From Oleispira sp963933055 (GTDB taxonomy: Bacteria; Pseudomonadota; Gammaproteobacteria; Pseudomonadales; Oceanobacteraceae): a DNA stretch of 64,000 bases. The notes below the pieces were generated by a model. That model had not been told where the DNA came from. It did no database searches and worked only from the letters and a program-made list of their open reading frames with translations. The stretch spans positions 1 through 64,000 of the forward strand of contig CAWVSY010000007.1 in NCBI GenBank assembly GCA_963933055.1, given 5' to 3'. The stretch's first letter is position 1. Each line of letters opens with the position of its first letter. The position numbers and the translations under genes were made by a program. Shown here in pieces: positions 1 through 9,308 of the stretch.

Positions 1-3000
1 TATTTTTATCATTACCCACTCACGCGGCTCAAGTCGGTGATCTTCTAGACAGTGATGCAACCGCTACCTATTTCTATAATGGGCTATTATTTTCAAAATC
101 CGATAACGCGCCTTTTGTGGTAGAAGAAGCTGCTGATAGTGCACCAGGAACACCTTCTGCAATCGATGTTTGGGGACCTATTGCTAGCGCGAATCCAGAG
201 CAAGAAATAACATTAAATGAGTCTCAATGCAGTGGTTCTGCTGCCAGCACTGACTTAACGTACGCTAATGGTTCTAGCCTTAGCCTGCCATCAACCATTC
301 CCTCACAGCAAAGTGATGTATTCAAAGCGGGTAATCCTCTAATTATTCGTATTGTTGACTTCGACGAAAATCTTGATGGTAGCCAGATTGATACCGTCAC
401 GGTGACGCTCACGTCAACCAACCCTAACGATACAGCAGAGTTAGTGCTGCATGAGACGAGCAATAATAGTGGTGAATTCATTGGTATTATTCAAACCATT
501 GCAACAAACACAGCGTCTGCTAATGACTGTGCTTTAGCATTAACGCCTGAAAGTATTTTATCGATTGATTATCAAGACGAGCAAGATCAGGATGATTCGC
601 TCAATAAAATCTTAACCTTTGATCCATACAGCAAAGTTTTCAACGCTTATACCGGTGAACTGATCGACGGTATCACTCTGCGTTTAATCGATAATAGCAC
701 TGGCCAGCTGGCACAAATATTTGGTGATGATGGTATTAGTACCTTCCCTGCTGAATTAAAATCCGGCAGCACTGTTCAAGATAGCAGCGGTAAAGATTAT
801 AATTTCCCCACAGGTAGCTACCGCTTCCCTTATGTGCCTAATGGTGATTATCGTTTAGAAATAAGCAATTCATTCGCATTTAATTTCCCAACAGAAACCA
901 GCGATCAAATTATTCAATCATTACCTTCAGCGCCTTATCAGTTGAATGGCTTATCAAAAGGCTTGGTAGTTTCAACTCAAAACCTTTTATTAAATGCTGA
1001 CATCCCATTAGATCCAATCACTGACCGTATATTATTGGATAAAAGCAGCCAGAAAACAGAAGCAGGCACCGGTGACTTTGTGCCTTTCGATATTAACTTA
1101 ACCAATATTGATGCAGATGTTCAAAATCTAAAACTGGTCGATACCCTACCCATTGGCCTGAGCTATATTACAGGATCATTAAAGGTTAATGGTCAGCCTT
1201 ATAGCGATGTTGTCGTCAGCGAAACAGGCCAAATAATTACAATTAACTTTGCTACCTTGGCACCTTCAGAAGTCGTGAAGGTTTCTTATGTTAGCCAAGT
1301 TTCAGCAACGGCTCGTGGCGAAGTGACTAACCAAGTCGTTGTTGCTCACTCTGTATTGAAATCCAATATTGCAACCGCAAGTATTGTCATTCGTGATGAC
1401 CTTATGCGCAGAAAAGCACAGGTATTCGGTCGAGTCATTTTAGATGATTGCGAGGGTAATTTGGATGCTGAAGGCTTGGCTGGCATTCGTTTAATAATGG
1501 AAGATGGCCGTTACGTTGTTTCTGATGAAGAAGGCCAGTGGCACTTTGAAAATATTAAGCCAGGCACTCATGTCGTTCAATTAGATGTCGCCACATTGCC
1601 TCCTTATTTAGAGCTAGCGACCTGTGATAATAAATTCTTCCATGCTGGCCAAAGCTACTCTCAGTTCATTGATGTGCAGCCCGGCACACTGTGGCGCGCA
1701 GATTTTCATGTTCAACCTAAAAAGCCTGAAAATGGCGATGTGCTTCAAACACTGTTAAACGAACTGATCCCTTTTTCAGAAGAAGATAGCTTAGCGAACT
1801 ACGGCTCTCCAGTAGATAAAAAGATTGTTTACACCGCTAATATTGGTGGCGCAGGTGTTGCCTTAAATAATATCGTTGAAGAAATTTATCTTCCTAAAGG
1901 TGTTGTATTAAAAGCAGGTAGCCTGACATTAGATGGTCAGTCTTATCCTTATGACTATCGTAATAATACAATTTCAGTTGATATAGGTGATAAGCCTAAG
2001 GTTTGGTCACACGAAATTAAATTCACCGCGCTTATTTCTCCGACGGCCGAGAAAGGTATTTTAGCAGCGCGTGCAATTTTACATTATAACATTGGGCCTA
2101 TCTTAAAAGATAAAACACCCGCCGCTGAAACTCGCGTGAAGCTTTTCCTTCCGCCAGCTGACGGTAATGCTGATCCATTGAAAAACCCTAAATTTGAATC
2201 TTTATCCGATGTATTAACCGTACAAGATAAAAACAATCTGTCCGATGTTATTAATGCACTTGATGGCTTACAAAATTTAGAAATTTCAGTGGTTGGGCAT
2301 ACCGACAATGTGCGTATTGCTAAACGCAGCCATAATCTCTACTCAGATAACCAAGCGCTTTCTGAAGCTCGCGCAGCCTCTGTCGCACAATATATATCTG
2401 AACAAATTGGTTTGCCGATTGAAAATATTACAGTTGCGGGCCGTGGAAAATCGATACCACTTGCGTCCAACGCAACACAGGAAGGTCGTGCTAAAAATAG
2501 ACGAGTTGAAGTACGTGTCTTAAAAGCGACGCCTAATGTCGCTCTGGCCAGCATCGACATTGATGTACAAGTGGCTAAGACACAAACATTAATTCCAGGT
2601 TTGGATATTAATCAAGCTACCGCAGCGGGCAATCCTGAAGACCAAATTGTGATAAAGCAACAACCCACTATTAATGATGCTTGGTTCGCTAATAAAAGCG
2701 CTGAAAGCAATTGGGTTTGGCCTCCAGAAGGTTACAGCTCGGATATTTCTGCAACGAACATTTTAGTCCAGCACCCTAAAAATAATCGCGTACGCTTAAC
2801 GTTAAATGGCGTGCCTGTTCACAGCATTTATTTTGAAGGGATTAAACGCGCAAAGGGCAAAGCAATATCCGTGAGTGAATGGCGTGGTATTAATATTGAA
2901 GAAGGCGAAAACAAATTTGTAGCCGAAATATTAGACCGTGATGACAACGTTATTGATTACGTAGCGCACAGTGTTTATTTCTCTGGCGCGCCTGCAAAAG

Positions 3001-5750
3001 CTGAAATTGTGCCAGAAATGAGTAACTTGGTTGCCGACGGTATTCAAGTGCCTATTATTGCGGTTCGATTTAAAGATAAAAATGGCTATTCCGTTCGTAA
3101 AAATACACAAGGTGAAATTCAGATCTCTGATCCTTTTCAGCTTTTACAACGCAATGAATATGACATTAATCCACTCAACGATACGAATAAATTAAGCTAT
3201 CGTGTTGAAGGTGATGGTATTGCATTCATTAGACTGCAACCAACAACTCAAACGGGCGAATTGACCTTAACGTTTAATCACAGCAATGGCTTAAGTGACA
3301 AAATACGCTCTTGGCTCAAACCAGCACCACGTGATTGGATTTTAGTAGGCTTAGGTGATTTAACCATTGGCGCGAACTCTGCTACTAACAATGCCGATCA
3401 AAAGTCGAATGGCTTAGTCGATGAAGGCATTTATCACGAAGGCCGCTTGGCATTTTATACCAAAGGTCAGATCTCTGGTGATTACTTGGTTACCGCAGCG
3501 TATGATTCTGAAAAAGAAGAAACAACGCCCTTCGCAACCTTGATACAACCAGGTGAATATTACACGCTATATGCCGATGCGAGCCAACAAGGCCAAGATG
3601 CAAGCAGTGGCGATAAGCTGTATGTAAAAATTGAAAAAGATCGCTTCTACGCACTGTATGGTGATATGAATACAGGCTTAGACAAAACGGAGCTATCGCG
3701 TTATGTGCGTAACCTAACGGGCGCACAAGTTGTTTATCAAAATGACTTAATTGAACTTTCTGGTTTTGCCAGTGAAACTGATTCTTCGTTTGTACGTGAT
3801 GAAATTCAAGGTAACGGCACCTCGGGCCTGTATAAATTAAATAATAAATTCATTGTTGCTAACTCTGAAACTATTCGCATTGAAACTCGTGATCGTTTAA
3901 ATAATCAGGTGATTCTTTCAACTAAAACACTGAAGCGTAATCTTGATTACAGCCTAGATTACAACGATGGTAGCTTGTACTTTAAGAGCCCTATCGCCTT
4001 CACTGACAACGCCTTCAACCCTAACTATATTGTTGCCGATTACGAAACTGAAGACGTTAATGGCGGACACCTAATCGGTGGTCGTGCAGGATTAAAACTG
4101 TTGGATGATACGCTTAAAACAGGTATTACCCTTATTGATGAAGACAAAGATCAGCAAGGCAATCAATTAAATGCTATTGATGCAACACTCGATTTAGGCC
4201 CTCTTACGCTTTCGGCTGAGGTTGCCCAAACTCGTCCCCGTGGTAATGCCAGCTCAACCTCTGGCACCAGTGCAGCGAATACTAAAAATGCGAGCGCTAA
4301 AAAACTAGAAGCCAAGCTTCGTACCTCAGGTGCTGAAATTACGGCTTATACGCAACGCGTCGATGAAGAGTTTGGCTTAGATCAACAAAACCAAGCAGAC
4401 CTTGATCAGCAAAGTACTGGGGTTAACGCAAAAATTTACATCACTGAGCAAGACCAGCTAGAGATTGATAGCCTTTATCAAACTCAAATTTCTTCTGGGC
4501 TCGACAAACAGCAAGGTTCGGTTAATTGGACGCACAACTTTTCAGATAGCAGCTCGGTTAATGCAGGACTGCTATCAAACATGCAAGAAACAGATGAAGG
4601 CATTAACTTTGTTGACGAACTAAGCCTTGGTGCAAGTGCACCCGTATTCAGCCAAGACTTCCGCGTCAACGTTACCGGCACAACGGATATCACAGAACGC
4701 AGCGAAGATAACGATCGTATTAAACTGGGAGCGGAATATCGCTGGACGGATTCGCTAACAACTTTCGCAGATTATGAGCGTTCATTTAATGCTAATAATT
4801 TAGAAAGAACGGCAATGGGCTTAAGAACGCAACCTTGGCAAGGCGGACAAGTTGAGCAGTCTTTGGTGCAAGAAACACAAAACGATGGCTATCGTTTGTA
4901 TTCAGAATCTGGCTTAAGCCATGACTGGAAAGTTGATGAACACTGGTTGGTTAGCTTTGGTTTTAATCAGAGTAAAAATCTAGAGCAAGCTCAGCCTAGC
5001 GAGCAAACAACCAGTGAAGATTTTAATGCCATCAGTACTGGCTGGGGTTATCGTTCAGAACAATGGCAGTGGACTAACCGCTTAGAGCGTCGCATGTCGG
5101 TTAATAGTAATACTCACAGTGCACGTACAAGCCTTTACCATCCACTAGACAGTTCAATGGCGATTGGCGGTAGTATGGATTTCTATAAGCAGGCATCACA
5201 ACCTGCTTATGAACAAACTTTTGATGCCACACTCGATTTTGCTATTCGTCCGCGTAAGCAACCGTTCGCTTTGTTATTACAAACACGCTGGGTTCAAGAT
5301 AAATCTTCTACTGGCGAATCAGATGATGACAGCAGAAGCCGTCGCATTATTAATAATGCTCACTTGAACTGGATGTTTAATCAACGTAATCAGTTAGCCG
5401 CACAATACGGTTTCAAGAATGTATTAGATCAATACGCGAATGAAGACTATAAAGCCACTGTTCACTACCTTGCAGGCGAGCTACGCCATAACCTGAACGA
5501 ACGTTGGGACATTGGTGCTCATGCTCGTGAATTAATCAGCAGTGGTACACAGCAGCAAAATAGCTATGGTTTATCCGTTGGTATTCGCCCGGTTAAAAAC
5601 GTATGGGCAAGCATCGGCTATAACTTTGAAGGTTTTGTGGATAACGACTTCTCAGCCGCCAATTACACCGCAAAAGGTGTGTACTTGAAAATGCGCTTCA
5701 AAGCCGACCAAGATACCCTTGCCTCTTTGCGTCAAGCATTCAATTGGTAA
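1..5750 (+). CDS. Giant DUF11/OmpA-domain outer-membrane protein, 5' end cut by window edge
   Basis: The frame is open from base 3, so the real start lies upstream. The first visible residues (FLSLPTHA, then AQVGD) look like the end of a signal peptide with cleavage after THA; the GTG at 117 is not a credible start. In order: an extracellular-type N-terminal region; a DUF11-like domain (about nt 1010-1400) with LVDTLPIGLSYITGS; a carboxypeptidase-like/SdrD B-type fold (about 1420-1620) with YVVSDEEGQWHFENIKPG; an OmpA peptidoglycan-binding domain (about 2200-2530) with VVGHTDN and AKNRRVEVRVL; and from about 3330 to the end a long stretch of alternating, aromatic-ended strands typical of an outer-membrane beta-barrel, ending in FNW. 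Having the OmpA domain in the middle, before a barrel, is unusual for classical OmpA. Probably a cell-envelope scaffold or adhesin-like protein; the function is unknown. Confidence 0.85.
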   Translation, partial: FLSLPTHAAQVGDLLDSDATATYFYNGLLFSKSDNAPFVVEEAADSAPGTPSAIDVWGPIASANPEQEITLNESQCSGSAASTDLTYANGSSLSLPSTIPSQQSDVFKAGNPLIIRIVDFDENLDGSQIDTVTVTLTSTNPNDTAELVLHETSNNSGEFIGIIQTIATNTASANDCALALTPESILSIDYQDEQDQDDSLNKILTFDPYSKVFNAYTGELIDGITLRLIDNSTGQLAQIFGDDGISTFPAELKSGSTVQDSSGKDYNFPTGSYRFPYVPNGDYRLEISNSFAFNFPTETSDQIIQSLPSAPYQLNGLSKGLVVSTQNLLLNADIPLDPITDRILLDKSSQKTEAGTGDFVPFDINLTNIDADVQNLKLVDTLPIGLSYITGSLKVNGQPYSDVVVSETGQIITINFATLAPSEVVKVSYVSQVSATARGEVTNQVVVAHSVLKSNIATASIVIRDDLMRRKAQVFGRVILDDCEGNLDAEGLAGIRLIMEDGRYVVSDEEGQWHFENIKPGTHVVQLDVATLPPYLELATCDNKFFHAGQSYSQFIDVQPGTLWRADFHVQPKKPENGDVLQTLLNELIPFSEEDSLANYGSPVDKKIVYTANIGGAGVALNNIVEEIYLPKGVVLKAGSLTLDGQSYPYDYRNNTISVDIGDKPKVWSHEIKFTALISPTAEKGILAARAILHYNIGPILKDKTPAAETRVKLFLPPADGNADPLKNPKFESLSDVLTVQDKNNLSDVINALDGLQNLEISVVGHTDNVRIAKRSHNLYSDNQALSEARAASVAQYISEQIGLPIENITVAGRGKSIPLASNATQEGRAKNRRVEVRVLKATPNVALASIDIDVQVAKTQTLIPGLDINQATAAGNPEDQIVIKQQPTINDAWFANKSAESNWVWPPEGYSSDISATNILVQHPKNNRVRLTLNGVPVHSIYFEGIKRAKGKAISVSEWRGINIEEGENKFVAEILDRDDNVIDYVAHSVYFSGAPAKAEIVPEMSNLVADGIQVPIIAVRFKDKNGYSVRKNTQGEIQISDPFQLLQRNEYDINPLNDTNKLSYRVEGDGIAFIRLQPTTQTGELTLTFNHSNGLSDKIRSWLKPAPRDWILVGLGDLTIGANSATNNADQKSNGLVDEGIYHEGRLAFYTKGQISGDYLVTAAYDSEKEETTPFATLIQPGEYYTLYADASQQGQDASSGDKLYVKIEKDRFYALYGDMNTGLDKTELSRYVRNLTGAQVVYQNDLIELSGFASETDSSFVRDEIQGNGTSGLYKLNNKFIVANSETIRIETRDRLNNQVILSTKTLKRNLDYSLDYNDGSLYFKSPIAFTDNAFNPNYIVADYETEDVNGGHLIGGRAGLKLLDDTLKTGITLIDEDKDQQGNQLNAIDATLDLGPLTLSAEVAQTRPRGNASSTSGTSAANTKNASAKKLEAKLRTSGAEITAYTQRVDEEFGLDQQNQADLDQQSTGVNAKIYITEQDQLEIDSLYQTQISSGLDKQQGSVNWTHNFSDSSSVNAGLLSNMQETDEGINFVDELSLGASAPVFSQDFRVNVTGTTDITERSEDNDRIKLGAEYRWTDSLTTFADYERSFNANNLERTAMGLRTQPWQGGQVEQSLVQETQNDGYRLYSESGLSHDWKVDEHWLVSFGFNQSKNLEQAQPSEQTTSEDFNAISTGWGYRSEQWQWTNRLERRMSVNSNTHSARTSLYHPLDSSMAIGGSMDFYKQASQPAYEQTFDATLDFAIRPRKQPFALLLQTRWVQDKSSTGESDDDSRSRRIINNAHLNWMFNQRNQLAAQYGFKNVLDQYANEDYKATVHYLAGELRHNLNERWDIGAHARELISSGTQQQNSYGLSVGIRPVKNVWASIGYNFEGFVDNDFSAANYTAKGVYLKMRFKADQDTLASLRQAFNW

Positions 5751-5873
5751 CATCTTAGCCCAACCTACTCATTTAGCCCGATCTTAGGCGAACTTTGACA
5801 TGGTAAATTATTCACCTATCTGACAGAATAATAATTCATGTTGTAAAAGTTTACGGCCAGCAAGGAGTTCAGA

Positions 5874-6893
5874 ATGGCAAATGAGTTATTGATTAATCAA
5901 GACGGCCAGCCAAGCTATGGGGTTTTTCCCAAGAGCATTGTCAAGATTAATCACATGGACTTCGATCTGCGCAATACTATGGACAAACGCCTTGGGAATT
6001 TAGCTAAGCGTTTCAAGTTCAACCAATTTCAATTCATTGGTTTCACTAGCCCAGAGCTGATCATAGGCATTGCGATTGTTGATCTTAAAATTGCGAGCAA
6101 TTGCTTTGTTTATGCCTACCAACCTGAAACGAAAAAATTTGAAGAATTCAGTTTCATTCAGCTACTAGCGCATAAAACTCATATTGATTTAAAACCCAAT
6201 GAAGGTATTGCTCAGTTTGAAAAAGCGGGCAATACAGTCGTTATCAAAGCGACATCAACTCCGCGTTTGCGCTCTGTAGAAGTTAACCTAAAATCCGGTT
6301 TCAAGCTGGATGCCGTTATCGACGAATCCGCGAATTTTAACCTGCTTGCGGTATGTACACGTGCAGGTTACAACGGTTGGGTTTTTACACAAAAATCCAC
6401 CGCGCTCATATGCAATGGTAGCGTTCGCTGGGGAGCTGAAAGTTTTGATCTAGAGGAAGTCGGAGCACTCGCATCGGTTGATTGGTCTGCGGGCTATATG
6501 CGCCGTGAAACGTCTTGGAATTGGGGCAGCCTATCTTGTAAACTGCCGGATGGCCGTCGCTTAGGATTTAACCTAGCCGCTGGCGTAAACGAAACAGGGT
6601 TTACTGAAAATGGCCTTTGGCTTGATGGTACACTTCACAAAATTGATATGGTTGATTTTCAATTTGATCGCAATCACCCAGATCATGCTTGGACGATGCG
6701 TTCTAACGATGGCATCATCAATTTGCATTTTGAACCTGCAGGACAGCGCAAAGAAAAGATCAACATGGTTATTGCGGCGTCTAATTTCACTCAACATTTT
6801 GGCCGTTTTTATGGCGACATATTATTGAATGGTGAAATTATCCATTTAAAAGGTGTTTGGGGTTTTGCCGAAGACCATTATGCGAAATGGTAG
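5874..6893 (+). CDS. DUF2804 family protein
   Basis: 339 aa, preceded by a strong AAGGAG ribosome binding site 8 bases before the ATG. The sequence matches the DUF2804 family along its length: the segment GYMRRETSWNWGSLS and the segment FNLAAGVNETGFTENGLW are family hallmarks, and the C-terminus has the usual GVWGFAEDHYAKW. No signal peptide or membrane segment is visible, so it is probably cytoplasmic. No biochemical function is established that I know of. It stands alone between the giant envelope gene and the ccm operon and is closed by a bidirectional terminator. Confidence 0.85.
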   Translation: MANELLINQDGQPSYGVFPKSIVKINHMDFDLRNTMDKRLGNLAKRFKFNQFQFIGFTSPELIIGIAIVDLKIASNCFVYAYQPETKKFEEFSFIQLLAHKTHIDLKPNEGIAQFEKAGNTVVIKATSTPRLRSVEVNLKSGFKLDAVIDESANFNLLAVCTRAGYNGWVFTQKSTALICNGSVRWGAESFDLEEVGALASVDWSAGYMRRETSWNWGSLSCKLPDGRRLGFNLAAGVNETGFTENGLWLDGTLHKIDMVDFQFDRNHPDHAWTMRSNDGIINLHFEPAGQRKEKINMVIAASNFTQHFGRFYGDILLNGEIIHLKGVWGFAEDHYAKW

Positions 6894-6928
6894 TTGTCGT
6901 TAGCCGATAGCATTTTAGAATATGCCAC

Positions 6929-6979
6929 AAAAAAGGCCGTGATGTACTGAACTGATTCAAGGACATCGCGGCCTTTTTT
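6929..6979. terminator. Bidirectional rho-independent terminator between DUF2804 gene and ccmI
   Basis: Left arm 6929-6945 (A-run, GGCCGTGATGT) pairs with right arm 6963-6979 (ACATCGCGGCC, T-run) with one wobble pair. A-tract and T-tract flank the stem, so it can stop transcripts from both converging genes. Confidence 0.88.
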
Positions 6980-7000
6980 GTAATAACTGAGCGCTATTTT

Positions 7001-8209
7001 TTATTCAACTATCTGATCAATCACCAATGTCACCGTACCATCATCCTTGACCATGACAGGCGATACAATTCCTTGAAGATCTCCTGCGCTGGCCATCGGC
7101 TGACCACCTTTGGCAACACGAGCAATAACCTGCACCTCTTCAAACTTACTTAATGCCAATCCAGGCACCATGCCTTGGCTATCATTAAGCGAGACTTCTA
7201 AGGGTAAATCCTTCGCCATCAATCTAACGGCCGCTAAAGGCATCACTGGGCCACTGATTGCTTTCGCTAAAATAAATACCGCATCACCTTCTTCTAACTG
7301 TGCTTTAAGATCATCAGAAATTGAAACACGCACTTTAATTTCAGCACGCTTCATCCAAGATAAATCCACCGCTTTACCCTGCTCTTCTAATAGAATAGCA
7401 ATGCGTTGAATACCTTGCTCTATAGCACCCGCTTCTGGGCTACCAGACATGTTAAACCAAAGTGATTTCCAGTATTCAAAAGCATCTTCCAAACGATTAA
7501 GTTCAAATGCCATAATACCAGCCAGTCCTAATGCTTGAGAATTATTAGGGTCTATCGCCAGTGCTTTTTCGATAATGGCTAACATTTCAGGGGAAGCAAC
7601 TTGCTCAGCAATATAAAATTTACCTTGAGCAATCTGTACAAGCGTTGCCGATCTATCCGCCGCGGCTTCTTCTGGAATGCTTTCAAGAATTTTCTCGAAG
7701 GTTGCAACGCCTTCTATATATTCGCCATCGGCATACAACATGCGCGCATACAAATACAGCCACTCACCATTTTTAGGCTTGCTAATAGAGGCTTTGCGTA
7801 AGCTATCTTTTAAAGTAGCTTGCTCTTCCGCCGTTAATTTAGCCGTGCTCATTTTCGTTAATAACTGAGTCGCTACAATTTCATCTTGCGCTCCCATGTC
7901 TTGATAAAGAAATAGAACACTCGACACCATTAGAATAAAGATGGCAAAGGCCGAAAGAATTTTAGTTTTTGGTGAAACATCACCACCACTTACGCTATCA
8001 GAATCAGAAGAAACGAGTTCAAGGTCTAGCTCAAGCAACATCTGCTCGCGCTCTTCATCCGTATAATTCGCTTCCGCTATTTCTTGCTTACGCTGTTCAT
8101 ATAACCGTAAATTTTCTGCTTCTCGACTTATTTTAAGATTGCGATGAGAAAATGCAGGCCACACTACAAAGCCTAGAGTAATTAATAATAAAACTAGAGT
8201 AATAATCAT
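7001..8209 (-). CDS. ccmI: Cytochrome c maturation protein CcmI (apocytochrome chaperone)
   Basis: 402 aa. Residues about 1-20 form a first membrane helix, followed by a cytoplasmic acidic loop, a second helix (about 85-105, ILSAFAIFILMVSSVLFLY) and a periplasmic TPR region (about 120-280). The C-terminal domain resembles the periplasmic CcmI/CycH domain. CcmI binds apocytochrome c and hands it to the CcmF/H haem lyase. The start overlaps the ccmH stop by 4 bp (ATGA), which implies translational coupling. Last gene of the ccm operon, ending at the shared terminator. Confidence 0.93.
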   Translation of the reverse strand: MIITLVLLLITLGFVVWPAFSHRNLKISREAENLRLYEQRKQEIAEANYTDEEREQMLLELDLELVSSDSDSVSGGDVSPKTKILSAFAIFILMVSSVLFLYQDMGAQDEIVATQLLTKMSTAKLTAEEQATLKDSLRKASISKPKNGEWLYLYARMLYADGEYIEGVATFEKILESIPEEAAADRSATLVQIAQGKFYIAEQVASPEMLAIIEKALAIDPNNSQALGLAGIMAFELNRLEDAFEYWKSLWFNMSGSPEAGAIEQGIQRIAILLEEQGKAVDLSWMKRAEIKVRVSISDDLKAQLEEGDAVFILAKAISGPVMPLAAVRLMAKDLPLEVSLNDSQGMVPGLALSKFEEVQVIARVAKGGQPMASAGDLQGIVSPVMVKDDGTVTLVIDQIVE

Positions 8210-8727
8210 GAATCTCGTTTCTCACTATTCTCGACTGAATTATCAGCCTGATTTTTATGCTGGCCGCCATTTTGCTGTTTTCTAGCGGCTTGTAACTTAG
8301 CTAACTTGGCGTGTTCTTCATCACTCAAAGTCGGCTCTTTTTTGCTACCGCGCGTTAGGCTGATAATCATGCCCAAAGCGATTAAAACCATAATCCCCGG
8401 AGCAAACCATAAGAAAAATGTATTTTTTTGGACCGGTGGATTGTAGCGAACAAAATCCCCATAACGATCGACTAAATAACCAACGATTTCATCATCAGTC
8501 TGCCCTTCTTGCATCAGCTCATACACCTTATCGCGCAAGTCTGATGCTACAGGAGCATTGGAATCGGCTAAGTTTTGGTTTTGGCATTTAGGGCAACGCA
8601 GCTCTTCTGCTAATATTTCAAAACGCTCTTTATCGACATCGTTATCGAAGGGGTATTTATGACCGTCAACCACGGCATGAGAGGTTAATGCGAATAACGA
8701 AAGCATCAATGAGAGAATAAATTTCAT
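8206..8727 (-). CDS. ccmH: Cytochrome c maturation thiol oxidoreductase CcmH
   Basis: 173 aa with a signal peptide (cleavage near SHA, residue 18). The periplasmic CcmH domain contains the redox motif LRCPKCQ at residues 43-49. The family form is LRCxxCQ, which reduces the apocytochrome CxxCH disulfide. One membrane helix lies at about 103-123, then a charged cytoplasmic tail. This is the short CcmH type, with CcmI as a separate gene, unlike the fused E. coli CcmH. It lies 3 bp after ccmG and overlaps ccmI by 4 bp. Confidence 0.95.
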   Translation of the reverse strand: MKFILSLMLSLFALTSHAVVDGHKYPFDNDVDKERFEILAEELRCPKCQNQNLADSNAPVASDLRDKVYELMQEGQTDDEIVGYLVDRYGDFVRYNPPVQKNTFFLWFAPGIMVLIALGMIISLTRGSKKEPTLSDEEHAKLAKLQAARKQQNGGQHKNQADNSVENSEKRDS

Positions 8728-8730
8728 GGC

Positions 8731-9270
8731 TTATTCCCCTTCCACATGAGTTTTCATTTGCTGAAATACATCTTTGTATTTTTGCCAAACGCTGTGATTT
8801 AAGTCACCAATATGTTTCGCTCGAATAATGCTATCACCATCCACAAAAAAGGTTTCTGGCGCGCCGTAAACGCCAAGTTCTAAACCAAGCTTGCCTTTCG
8901 GGTCGCTGATATTAAACTCGTAAGGATTGCCATAATCTCGCAGCCATACCTTTGCGGCTTCATCATCATCTTTATAGTTGATGCCAATAATACGAATACC
9001 TTGTGCCGCTAGAGTATTCAAAAATTGATGCTCTGCTTTGCACGTAGGACACCAAGTGGCCCAAACGTTGACCAACATAGGTTTCCCTTGCAAGTCGGTT
9101 TGAGTTAACTGCTTTTCGGCTTCGACCTGTTGCAAAATAAACTGCGGAAACGGTTTATCAATCAAAGGCGAAGGCAGTGCATCTTTATTTTCACGGCCAA
9201 TACCGCCACCTAAAAAAGCCGCCATCACAGCGAAAATGATTAGCGGTATAAACAACATCAAACGATTCAT
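8731..9270 (-). CDS. ccmG: Thiol:disulfide interchange protein CcmG/DsbE
   Basis: 179 aa. An N-terminal signal anchor (residues about 3-22) is followed by a periplasmic thioredoxin fold with the active site WCPTC at 73-77. A cis-Pro type loop region lies near GAPETFFVD (the TFFVD segment is typical of DsbE). It supplies reducing power to CcmH/apocytochrome c during haem ligation. Operon position between ccmF and ccmH is the normal one. Confidence 0.95.
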   Translation of the reverse strand: MNRLMLFIPLIIFAVMAAFLGGGIGRENKDALPSPLIDKPFPQFILQQVEAEKQLTQTDLQGKPMLVNVWATWCPTCKAEHQFLNTLAAQGIRIIGINYKDDDEAAKVWLRDYGNPYEFNISDPKGKLGLELGVYGAPETFFVDGDSIIRAKHIGDLNHSVWQKYKDVFQQMKTHVEGE

Positions 9271-9308
9271 ATTAACAATCCAATTCCATTCTTCTATAAG
9301 CTAAAGGT

